DNA of 5,574 nucleotides from an uncultured Lachnospiraceae bacterium (GTDB lineage: Bacteria; Bacillota; Clostridia; Lachnospirales; Lachnospiraceae). The position numbers were made by a program, and so were the translations under genes. Position 1 is the first letter of the stretch. Each line of letters begins with the position of its first letter. This document shows, piece after piece, positions 1 through 5,574 of the stretch. A model generated the notes under the pieces. The model worked only from the letters and a program-made list of their open reading frames with translations, was not told where the DNA came from and did no database searches. The stretch is from NCBI GenBank assembly GCA_947174985.1, contig CAMWLB010000212.1, positions 1 to 5,574 on the forward strand. The letters run 5' to 3'.

Positions 1-2
1 TA

Positions 3-617
3 GAAACTGACTATTCCAAAGCTGGTAAGAAATATGAAACTGTATATAAACCATTTATAAAGTTATGTGATCATCTGAATTTGCAAATAGGTGAGATGTC
101 TGTATTTAGCAGGACAGAAGATAAAGTCAATGATGCAAAAGCCCTTGTAACTGAGGTGAATAACAACTTAAAAAATGCTACAACTACCTTGGAAAGGGCT
201 AATGAAAAAGCGAAGTCATTGCAGACGGAATTGATTACAGTGTTGAGTATTTTTGCTGCTATAGTTATTGCTTTCTCTGGTGGATTTACTTTTTTAGGTA
301 GTGTAATGACATCTATAAAGGATGTTGCTTATTTTGAAAGTGTTGTACTATCGGCGGTAATCTGTGGATTAGTGATATTCAACACAATTTTTCTTATGAT
401 GTATTTGGTTTCAAAAATTACAGAACGCAATATTTATGCAAGGTGTCTGACCAAAGACTGTTCTTGTGAAAGTGGAGGAGCTAAATGCAAGTGCAATGGA
501 ATTAATCGAATTCGAAAAAGATTGCCATATGTCTTTTATTATAATGTGTTTTCAGTAATTATTATTGTGATAGATATGTTTATATGGTTCTTGGATATAA
601 AAGATATTATCATCTAA
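3..617 (+). CDS. C-terminal part of an unrecognised membrane protein with coiled coil, three membrane segments and a Cys-rich loop (5' end outside window)
   Basis: The frame is open from the left window edge to a TAA at 615-617, giving 204 visible residues. The TTG at 81 is not a convincing start because reading continues upstream without a stop and no ribosome binding site precedes it, so the gene probably begins outside the window. A charged, heptad-like helix (about nt 110-230, ending in NEKAKSLQTE) leads into a membrane segment with the motif FAAIVIAFSGGFTFLGS (nt about 235-310). A second segment lies at nt 340-415 and a third at nt 530-596. Between segments two and three is a loop with five cysteines (C-x4-C-x-C-x6-C-x-C, nt 444-494) followed by basic residues. 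I have seen similar coiled-coil plus GG-containing membrane modules at the C-termini of uncharacterised accessory-region proteins, but I cannot name the family. The A/T-rich composition differs from the genes to the right. An effector-type membrane role is possible but unproven. Confidence 0.7.
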   Translation, partial: ETDYSKAGKKYETVYKPFIKLCDHLNLQIGEMSVFSRTEDKVNDAKALVTEVNNNLKNATTTLERANEKAKSLQTELITVLSIFAAIVIAFSGGFTFLGSVMTSIKDVAYFESVVLSAVICGLVIFNTIFLMMYLVSKITERNIYARCLTKDCSCESGGAKCKCNGINRIRKRLPYVFYYNVFSVIIIVIDMFIWFLDIKDIII

Positions 618-644
618 AAATTAATTTGGGAAAATGTGCAGTAA

Positions 645-681
645 AAAAACAGCACTTTGTCTAGGGCAAGGTGCTGTTTTT
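645..681. terminator. Bidirectional intrinsic terminator between convergent genes
   Basis: Arms 645-659 and 667-681 pair over 15 positions (one G-U wobble) around a 7-nt loop. The outer five pairs are A-T, so each strand ends its hairpin in a U run. It lies 27 bp after the stop of the + strand membrane protein gene and is also downstream of the - strand lipoprotein gene, so it can end transcription from both sides. Confidence 0.9.
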
Positions 682-762
682 ATCAAGATTTATGAACTTC
701 CATATTCATCAAAAAGTCAATGCATTTTCTGTAACGGGTAATAGGTGCAGTAACCAATATCA
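682..762. other. Short non-coding stretch up to a presumed rearrangement junction
   Basis: No reading frame of note is present on either strand. On the - strand the lipoprotein frame ends at 760-762, and the sequence beyond contains no continuation of that protein in any frame before the terminator. Short GTAAC direct repeats (731-735 and 750-754) lie near the presumed junction but are too short to call an attachment site. The boundary call rests on the interrupted gene and the change to A/T-rich DNA on the left. Confidence 0.4.
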
Positions 763-1335
763 CTCAACTGTAAAATCCCCCTGACCACCTGAGAAAGCGG
801 CAGCAGTAGAGCCGAAATCTATGCTCTGGTCGATGTGCAAATCCTGCATGGGGTCTATATTGTTTTTTATCAGAATGTACTCAAACACCATCTCGGGCAT
901 ACCGCCGGGGCGTCCGCCGAGGACGTTGGCGCCTACAAGCATATCCCATGAAAAATTCTCAATAGGTTCTCTCGATACGAGAAAATTGCCGGCGCGCTGG
1001 GTAAGCTGCGCAAAGTTTACGACATAGTCCTGTGTGCCGCCGTTATAGGTGTAAATTGTGCTTTCGCTGCCCATAAAACCGATATCCGCTTCACCGGTAA
1101 GCAGAGCGGTCATGGTTTTGTCGGCGCCAAAGCCGGTTACCAGTGTTAAATCGATTCCCTCTTCCTCGAAATAGCCTTCTTCAATGGCGACATACATGGG
1201 AGCATAAAAAATGCTGTGTGCAACTTCGTTCAGGGTTACCTTGGTTAGTTCGCTGCCGCCTGTCTTTTTGCCGCAGCCGGTCAGCGCGGACAGACATAAT
1301 AAAAGCACCAGCGATAAACTAAATAATTTTTTCAT
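760..1335 (-). pseudogene. ABC-transporter substrate-binding lipoprotein (NMT1/SsuA/ThiY-like), truncated at its C-terminus
   Basis: The 191-residue product starts with a lipoprotein signal (M-K-K, hydrophobic core, lipobox L18-T-G-C21), so the mature protein would be lipid-anchored outside the cell membrane. From about residue 33 it matches the periplasmic-binding type II fold of the NMT1/THI5-like group: VTLNEVAHSIFYAPMYVAIE, then EGYFEEEGIDLTLV, then a TALLTGEADIGFMGSES segment. Such proteins capture sulfonates, nitrate, thiamine precursors or similar small molecules for an ABC importer; the ligand cannot be told here. Family members usually run to about 310-340 residues. This one stops after GQGDFTVE, where relatives as I recall continue with FEP and the second half of lobe II. 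No frame beyond the stop restores that sequence, and no permease or ATPase gene is adjacent. GGAGG at 1341-1345 precedes the ATG. It is probably expressed but non-functional. Confidence 0.75.
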
Positions 1336-1363
1336 AGAATCCTCCAGTTTTTCGTGATGCTTT

Positions 1364-1393
1364 ATTATATTGCGGTAATGAAAAAAGGTGCAA
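1364..1393 (-). promoter_or_regulatory. Promoter of the lipoprotein gene
   Basis: On the - strand a perfect TATAAT (1369-1364) lies 18 bp from a weak -35, TTGCAC (1393-1388). Transcription would begin near 1357, about 22 nt before the ATG and just ahead of GGAGG. This lets the lipoprotein gene be transcribed independently of the regulator gene upstream. Confidence 0.55.
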
Positions 1394-1409
1394 AAAACAA
1401 GGTTGTTTT
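1391..1409 (-). terminator. Weak A/T-rich hairpin at the end of the regulator gene
   Basis: Arms 1394-1400 and 1403-1409 are perfectly complementary (AAAACAA/TTGTTTT) and, read on the - strand, run into extra T residues. The loop is very small and the stem holds only one G-C pair, so it would be inefficient. It overlaps the regulator's stop codon (1410-1408) and the -35 region of the next promoter. Confidence 0.25.
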
Positions 1410-1893
1410 ATTGAAGGTGTATGTTTTTCATAGCCCAGAGCTGGAGTGCCTTGGCATTTGTGGATATTTTCTCCAAAGAGTCCAGAATATGCTGAAAGGT
1501 AGGGCGTTCCGTCTCGGAGATGACGCCGTCCTCCGAGATGGCGATAAGTGCCATTCTCAAATCGTCAATATCCTTTAGAGAGCCAAGTACTTTCAGCGCA
1601 AGGCGGTCAAAATCATCAATAACGACTTCCTTCACGCTTGTCCGACCGATAGGACATTCCCTTGCACAGTAGGAATTACACAGCTCGGGACAGTTGTAAG
1701 TATTTGACATGGCGAGCACCTCCTCGGGATACGGGGTGATGGAGCCAAGCTCTATGCGGGCAAGACGGGTGCGGTCTATACCGACAATTTCAGCAGCCTT
1801 TTCACGGCTGGTAAAGTCATCATTTGTTTTGGAAGCCTCATAACGTGCGAGATAGTACATATTATCGGCGGCTTTGGTTGCTTTTTTTCCCAT
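1408..1893 (-). CDS. XRE-family helix-turn-helix regulator with a four-cysteine cluster
   Basis: The product has 161 residues. A helix-turn-helix of the XRE/Cro type spans about residues 28-64: SREKAAEIVGIDRTRLARIE, then LGSITPYPEEVLAMSNTYN, with the usual second helix, recognition helix and PxPEEVLxM tail. Directly after it C68, C72, C76 and C80 form C-x3-C-x3-C-x3-C (CPELCNSYCARECPIG), which could bind a metal or Fe-S cluster or act as a thiol sensor. The C-terminal half (residues 85-160) is helical without a recognised enzyme domain and may serve dimerisation. AGGGAG (1907-1902) lies 8 nt before the ATG. The gene diverges from the SPFH operon and shares a control region rich in inverted repeats, so autoregulation and control of that operon are likely. 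Similar Cys-bearing XRE proteins occur in Clostridia as I recall; the ligand is unknown. Confidence 0.85.
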   Translation of the reverse strand: MGKKATKAADNMYYLARYEASKTNDDFTSREKAAEIVGIDRTRLARIELGSITPYPEEVLAMSNTYNCPELCNSYCARECPIGRTSVKEVVIDDFDRLALKVLGSLKDIDDLRMALIAISEDGVISETERPTFQHILDSLEKISTNAKALQLWAMKNIHLQ

Positions 1894-1934
1894 GATTTCA
1901 ACTCCCTCTTGTGGTAAAATGAATTCTATAATAC

Positions 1935-1963
1935 AGTTTATGCAAAAAGAGACCTTTTGTAAA
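1935..1963 (-). promoter_or_regulatory. Candidate promoter of the XRE regulator gene
   Basis: On the - strand TTTACA (1963-1958) and TAAACT (1940-1935) are 17 bp apart. The -35 matches five of six consensus bases and the -10 four of six. Start would fall near 1928, about 35 nt before the ATG. TATTAT (1933-1928) is an alternative -10 but has no good -35. The candidate overlaps both the exact dyad and the left arm of the long inverted repeat. Confidence 0.35.
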
Positions 1964-1973
1964 GAAAAAGGTC
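1951..1973. promoter_or_regulatory. Exact 8-bp dyad, likely operator
   Basis: GACCTTTT (1951-1958) and AAAAGGTC (1966-1973) are perfect inverted copies around a 7-nt centre. It lies in the divergent region, upstream of the + strand -35 and over the candidate - strand -35. A dimeric XRE protein commonly binds such a site. It is not followed by a T run, so a terminator is less likely. Confidence 0.5.
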
Positions 1974-1992
1974 AAATAATTGTAAAAGTGAG

Positions 1993-2021
1993 TTGAGAAA
2001 AGTAAGAAAACTTGATACAAT
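1993..2021 (+). promoter_or_regulatory. Promoter of the SPFH operon
   Basis: TTGAGA (1993-1998) and TACAAT (2016-2021) are separated by exactly 17 bp and each matches five (-10) or four to five (-35) consensus bases of a vegetative sigma factor. Start would fall near 2028, leaving a leader of about 59 nt that contains the right arm of the inverted repeat and a GGAGGA site at 2075-2080. Confidence 0.65.
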
Positions 2022-2086
2022 AAGATGAATAGGATTCATAAACTGCATTATGGAAGCAAAACTACATATCTAATGGAGGATCAAAG

Positions 2087-3484
2087 ATGGGTTTATTAAG
2101 AGCAGCAAAAGATGCAATCGGCAGCTTGATGGCTGACCAGTGGCGCGAGTATTTCTACTGTGAGTCCATACCAAGCGACGTGTTGGTGACAAAGGGCGTA
2201 AAGCAGGTAACGCCGGGACGCAACAGCAACACAAAGGGAGCGGATGACATTATCACAAACGGCTCTATCATTGCGGTAAACGAAGGACAGTGTATGTTAA
2301 TCGTGGACCAGGGAAAGATCGTGGAGTTCTGTGCGGAAGCGGGAGAGTTTATCTATGATACTTCCTCTGAGCCTTCCTTATTTTATGGCAAGCTGGGTGA
2401 GAATTTAAAACAGTCCTTCAGCGTTGTGGGCAAGAGATTTTCTCTGGGTGGCAATACAGGAAAAAATCAGAGGGTGTATTTTGTCAATACCAAGGAGATT
2501 ATGAATAACCTGTTTGGGACGCCTTCACCGATACCGTTCCGTATTGTGGACCCTAATATCAATCTGGCTATGGATATTGCCATCAGGTGCAACGGCGAAT
2601 ACAGCTTCCAGATTAAAGACCCGCTGTTATTTTATAGCAGCGTAAGCGGTAATGTAACGGATGTATACCGTAAGAACGATGAATTGTCAAGGATGATGAA
2701 GGCGGAGCTGCTCACAGCGCTGCAGCCTGCTTTTGCAAAAATATCTGCCATGGGCGTTCTCTACAGTGCAGTTCCGGCGCATACAATGGAACTGACCAAT
2801 ATATTGAACGAGGAGCTTTCTGAAAAGTGGGCGCAGTTACGTGGTATCGAGATGGTCTCCATGGCCATCAATTCCATGAAGGCATCCGAGGAAGACGAGA
2901 AGCGGATTAAGGAAGCACAGGAGACCGCTATTTACAGATCTCCCGAGATGGCAGCGGCATTCCTTGCACGTTCACAGGGCGAGGCAATGAAGGCGGCTGC
3001 TTCCAATCAGGAAGCCGGCGCCATGATGGGCTTTGCCGCTATGAATATGGCGCAGATGACGGGCGGCATGAATGCCAATTCCCTCTTTGCAATGGGTCAG
3101 CAGAATCAGAATATGCAGGGACAGCAGGCAGGAATGCAGCAAGGTACAGGTATGTTTGGGGTAGGAAACACAGGAGCAGCAGGAATGTCCGGCACAGGAA
3201 CTGCGGGCGCTGTGTTAGGCTGGAGTTGTTCTTGCGGTAAGACGGATAACCGCGGCAGATTCTGTGAGGAATGTGGAAATCCCAAGCCTGCCGCTGCCGG
3301 ATGGACATGTGGATGTGGCAACGTAAATCAGGGAAAATTCTGTACGGAATGTGGAAAGATGAAACCGCAGGGCGCACCACTTTACAAATGCGACAAGTGT
3401 GGATGGGAGCCGGAAGACCCGACCAATCCGCCCAAGTTCTGCCCTGAGTGCGGAGACATTTTCGACGAAAATGATATTAAATAA
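2087..3484 (+). CDS. SPFH/Band-7 domain protein with three C-terminal zinc ribbons (YdjI-like)
   Basis: The 465-residue product resembles the YdjI/COG4260 group of SPFH (stomatin/prohibitin-like) proteins. Residues about 1-50 carry the group's N-terminal signature (MADQWREYFYCESIPSDVL). The SPFH domain covers about 55-265 and ends in the helical EEDEKRIKEAQE region. A low-complexity Q/G/M/A linker follows (about 315-378). Three zinc ribbons close the protein: C381/C383/C393/C396 and C408/C410/C419/C422, a near-duplicate pair, then a rubredoxin-like C435/C438/C452/C455. There is no obvious membrane helix, so it probably sits at the inner membrane face through partners. In Bacillus subtilis YdjI works with membrane proteins YdjG/YdjH and a PspA-type protein in membrane stress; a similar scaffold role is inferred here. 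GGAGGA lies 7 nt before the ATG. The next gene starts 17 bp later. Confidence 0.9.
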   Translation: MGLLRAAKDAIGSLMADQWREYFYCESIPSDVLVTKGVKQVTPGRNSNTKGADDIITNGSIIAVNEGQCMLIVDQGKIVEFCAEAGEFIYDTSSEPSLFYGKLGENLKQSFSVVGKRFSLGGNTGKNQRVYFVNTKEIMNNLFGTPSPIPFRIVDPNINLAMDIAIRCNGEYSFQIKDPLLFYSSVSGNVTDVYRKNDELSRMMKAELLTALQPAFAKISAMGVLYSAVPAHTMELTNILNEELSEKWAQLRGIEMVSMAINSMKASEEDEKRIKEAQETAIYRSPEMAAAFLARSQGEAMKAAASNQEAGAMMGFAAMNMAQMTGGMNANSLFAMGQQNQNMQGQQAGMQQGTGMFGVGNTGAAGMSGTGTAGAVLGWSCSCGKTDNRGRFCEECGNPKPAAAGWTCGCGNVNQGKFCTECGKMKPQGAPLYKCDKCGWEPEDPTNPPKFCPECGDIFDENDIK

Positions 3485-3501
3485 CGGAGCGGACAAACAA
3501 G

Positions 3502-4263
3502 ATGAGTATAACGCTTATAGGAATCATTGTTGTACTGGTGCTTTTATTGGCTCTGGTGGGCATAGTTTACTATGCCTACCGGACCATAAGGAATAAAATC
3601 AGAGCGTTTTCAAGAACGGCTTTTGGGACAGATTCCCTAAGGGAGGGATTTCAAAAAGTAGAAGCGGATTATGCGGCTACACCCAAATCTGTTTCGGCGG
3701 CAACGAGCCTTTATCTGCCGCGAATCATGAAGGATTTTCCGGATTTTCATTATGACGAGATGAAAAAAAGGGCGGAAAATGTGTTGGTTTCCTATTTGCA
3801 CAGCATCGATTCCAACAATATGGCGCTGCTTGCGGAGGGAACGAATGAACTTAAAAATCAGCTTGAAATGCAGTTGGAAATGCTTCGCTCCCGTGAGGAA
3901 CGGGTGCATTATGAACAGATTAAAGTTCATCAGACGGAAATAAATCAATACCGCTATCAGAAGGGGCGGCGCAGTATTGTGTTTCAGTCTGCAGTGGAAT
4001 ATTATTATTATCGGACGCAGGGCGGCAATGTGACGGCAGGCAGCCGGAACACGAAAGAGCAGTCCAAATACAATGTGGAATGTATTTACATACAGGACAG
4101 AGATTTTGTGGAGAATGTGGATGATGCCGCGTTGGGCGTAAATTGTCCGAACTGTGGCGCACCGCTTTCCGGTCTGGGGGCCAAAGTATGTGCGTACTGC
4201 GGTACACCGGTTATGGAGTTAAATATACGTTCCTGGAATTTCAGTGACGTAAAAGAGATTTAG
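3502..4263 (+). CDS. Single-pass membrane protein with probable Tim44-like domain and C-terminal zinc ribbon
   Basis: The product has 253 residues. Residues 4-26 form one strong membrane helix, followed by a basic stretch (YRTIRNKIRAFSR), which places the rest in the cytoplasm. Residues about 45-205 look like a Tim44-like domain: a helical first half (PRIMKDFPDFHYDEMKKRAE), then a strand-rich part (IKVHQTEINQYRYQKGRRSI to YNVECIYIQDRD). Firmicute relatives of this kind often carry zinc ribbons. Here C215/C218/C230/C233 (CPNCGA and CAYCGTP) form one rubredoxin-like ribbon near the end. GGAG at 3486-3489 is 12 nt from the ATG, rather far, so translation may be partly coupled to the SPFH gene. 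A role as membrane anchor or partner of that protein is inferred from adjacency and shared zinc ribbons. The Tim44 assignment is by pattern recall only. Confidence 0.8.
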   Translation: MSITLIGIIVVLVLLLALVGIVYYAYRTIRNKIRAFSRTAFGTDSLREGFQKVEADYAATPKSVSAATSLYLPRIMKDFPDFHYDEMKKRAENVLVSYLHSIDSNNMALLAEGTNELKNQLEMQLEMLRSREERVHYEQIKVHQTEINQYRYQKGRRSIVFQSAVEYYYYRTQGGNVTAGSRNTKEQSKYNVECIYIQDRDFVENVDDAALGVNCPNCGAPLSGLGAKVCAYCGTPVMELNIRSWNFSDVKEI

Positions 4264-4286
4264 CTTCTTTTTTGAGGAGGCTTTTT

Positions 4287-5574
4287 ATGGAAGGAAAAGC
4301 AAAGGACAAGTTTTCGGGGGAAAATATGGATATTACAAAAAGTCTTGAGGCGGCGCGTTTGGAGCTGCGTACGCTGATGAACAGTATACCGGGCGGCGTG
4401 TGCCGGCTGGTTTATGGCGGCGGTCTTTTGCTGGAGTATGCAAATGAGGGGATGTTCGCTCTGATGAAGGTGACGGCAGAGGAATTTGCAGAGCGTTACG
4501 ACAACCGCTACGACAGACTTTTAGCCGAAGATGAATGGAAAGAGCTGCAGAGCAAGATAGAGAGCGGCAAGGACGGCGATGTTATACAGATGGAATATGC
4601 CGTGCATTATATGGACGGAAGAAAAGAGTGGCGTCTGATGCAGGCGGTACTTTTAATAAATGACGAAAAAACCGTGCTCCAGAGTGTAATAACGGATATT
4701 ACGGACGTGAAAAAAACCTACTTCCAGTTAGAACAGGAAAAAAAGAAACTGGATGTTCTGGCGAGCATGTCGGGAGATATGATTTTTGAGTATGACATTG
4801 AAACGGATACCATGGAATATACCCGCCAGGATGAAGCTGTTATCAATAACGAGCAGATTGCCAAAACCTATACCAAGACAATCCGGCAGACCGGCTATGT
4901 ACATCCGGGGGATGCGGACAGGCTTGAGCAGTTCTGCAATGAATTGCATGCGGGCAAAAAGCATATTCTGACGGAGCTTCGCAAAAAATATAAGGATGGA
5001 AAATATCATTGGGTGGAAATAGAAGGTGTGACGCTGCGTGATTATGCAGGAAAACCTGTAAAAGTAATGGGTCATACCAAAAACATAGATGAGCGCAAGG
5101 AAAAGGAAGAGCAATTAAAAAACAGTCTTGAGAAGGATTCCCTGACAGGGGTTTACAATCTGCAGGTGATAGAAGATAAAATTAGGTCAAGACTGCAAAG
5201 TCCGGCACTTCAGCTTCCGTGCTGGCTGATTATTTTGGATGTGGACAATTTCAAACTGATAAATGAGGCGAATGGGCATTTTGTTGGAGACGCTGTACTG
5301 TGCATGGTTGCGGATGAACTGAAAAATTCCTTTAAGGACTCGCTTTTGGGCAGAGTCGGAGGAGACGAATTCATGATCTTCGCAGAGGGAATCTCAAAGG
5401 AAGCGTTGGAAGAGCGCCTGCAGACATTGAATAATACGGTTAAGGGCGTTTATGAAGACAAGGAAAGAAATATCAGGATTTCCTGCAGCATAGGTGTTGC
5501 ACGCTGCACTGATGAAAGCAAAGAATTTGAAAAGCTGTTTCAGTGGGCGGACTATGCGCTGTATCAGATAAGAC
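4287..5574 (+). CDS. PAS-PAS-GGDEF diguanylate cyclase (3' end outside window)
   Basis: The frame from ATG 4287 stays open to the window end (429 residues and one base). GAGGAGG (4274-4280) sits 6 nt upstream; Met14 (4326) is an alternative with a G-rich site of its own. Residues about 25-145 form one PAS/PAC unit (SIPGGVCRL to VITDITD), and 155-270 a second PAS_3-like unit (SGDMIFEYD, VHPGDADRLE, HWVEIEG, GHTKNIDERK). A short signalling helix leads to the GGDEF domain: DSLTGVYN (284-291), metal ligand D318 in LDVDNFK, N326 and D335 for guanine contact, and an intact G358-G-D-E-F362. It should make c-di-GMP from two GTP. No RxxD inhibition site precedes the motif. No membrane segment is visible, so it is a cytosolic sensor with unknown ligand. 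It lies 23 bp after the Tim44-like gene, probably in the same operon. An EAL domain beyond the edge cannot be excluded. Confidence 0.9.
   Translation, partial: MEGKAKDKFSGENMDITKSLEAARLELRTLMNSIPGGVCRLVYGGGLLLEYANEGMFALMKVTAEEFAERYDNRYDRLLAEDEWKELQSKIESGKDGDVIQMEYAVHYMDGRKEWRLMQAVLLINDEKTVLQSVITDITDVKKTYFQLEQEKKKLDVLASMSGDMIFEYDIETDTMEYTRQDEAVINNEQIAKTYTKTIRQTGYVHPGDADRLEQFCNELHAGKKHILTELRKKYKDGKYHWVEIEGVTLRDYAGKPVKVMGHTKNIDERKEKEEQLKNSLEKDSLTGVYNLQVIEDKIRSRLQSPALQLPCWLIILDVDNFKLINEANGHFVGDAVLCMVADELKNSFKDSLLGRVGGDEFMIFAEGISKEALEERLQTLNNTVKGVYEDKERNIRISCSIGVARCTDESKEFEKLFQWADYALYQIR

Larger units (their letters stand above)
1924..2055. repeat. Widely spaced imperfect inverted repeat bracketing the divergent promoters
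   Basis: The left arm 1924-1942 and right arm 2037-2055 are inverted copies matching at 17 of 19 positions (core CATAAACTG); both mismatches are transitions. The arms are separated by 94 bp, with the axis near 1989/1990. The left arm covers the candidate -10 of the regulator gene and the right arm begins about 9 nt after the predicted + strand start. Two half-sites or two operators joined by a DNA loop would explain this arrangement. Confidence 0.55.

Noticed and set aside
81..83. TTG at 81 as the true start of the first gene
   Set aside because: The frame is open to the left edge, the upstream codons continue a plausible protein, and no ribosome binding site lies before 81.
731..754. GTAAC direct repeats near the presumed junction as an attachment site
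   Set aside because: Five-base repeats 19 bp apart are expected by chance, and no recombinase gene or second end is visible to support an att site.
821..1578. Two + strand frames (821-1027 and 1354-1578) opposite the lipoprotein and regulator genes
   Set aside because: Both are antisense shadows of genes with clear signal peptide or helix-turn-helix sequence, and neither has a convincing ribosome binding site.
3039..3496. Overlapping - strand reading frames of 71-113 residues opposite the SPFH gene tail
   Set aside because: They are mirror frames of the G/Q-rich linker and zinc ribbons, with no ribosome binding site and no domain-like sequence.
3637..4207. Two - strand reading frames opposite the Tim44-like gene
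   Set aside because: The + strand frame has a membrane helix, a domain and a zinc ribbon; the opposite frames lack starts with ribosome binding sites and recognisable motifs.
4728..5114. A 128-residue - strand reading frame opposite the cyclase gene
   Set aside because: It lies wholly inside a well-supported PAS-GGDEF coding region, and its hydrophobic look comes from the complement of charged codons.

Overview
The window looks like a piece of a Clostridia chromosome, most likely Lachnospiraceae. The grounds are strong GGAGG-type ribosome binding sites, mixed GC with A/T-rich intergenic DNA, a lipoprotein of the NMT1/SsuA-like type common in that family, an XRE regulator with a cysteine cluster, and an SPFH protein with C-terminal zinc ribbons. 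The taxon is inferred from protein style, not from a marker gene.

Left part (1-762): visibly A/T-richer than the rest. It holds the 3' end of an unrecognised membrane protein gene on the + strand (coiled coil, three membrane segments, a Cys-rich loop), followed by a strong symmetrical terminator hairpin. Facing it on the - strand is an ABC-transporter substrate-binding lipoprotein gene that stops at about half to two thirds of the usual family length. The base composition changes at the point where the lipoprotein reading frame ends (about 762). I read this as a rearrangement or mobile-element boundary that cut the lipoprotein gene, but the left side of the element lies outside the window.

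Middle (763-2086): the truncated lipoprotein gene has its own good promoter. Upstream of it, on the same strand, is a small XRE-type regulator with a C-x3-C-x3-C-x3-C cluster. The regulator diverges from the next operon across a 193-bp intergenic region. That region holds a near-consensus + promoter, an exact 8-bp dyad and a widely spaced 19-nt inverted repeat that brackets the promoters, which is a plausible control region for the regulator.

Right part (2087-5574): three tightly spaced + strand genes (gaps of 17 and 23 bp) form a probable operon. They encode a YdjI-like SPFH/Band-7 protein with three zinc ribbons, a single-pass membrane protein with a probable Tim44-like domain and one zinc ribbon, and a PAS-PAS-GGDEF diguanylate cyclase cut by the window end. 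By analogy with the Bacillus ydjFGHI membrane-stress operon, the first two may form a membrane-associated complex. The co-oriented cyclase would add c-di-GMP output under the same promoter. No RNA gene, CRISPR array, recombinase or complete insertion sequence is visible.
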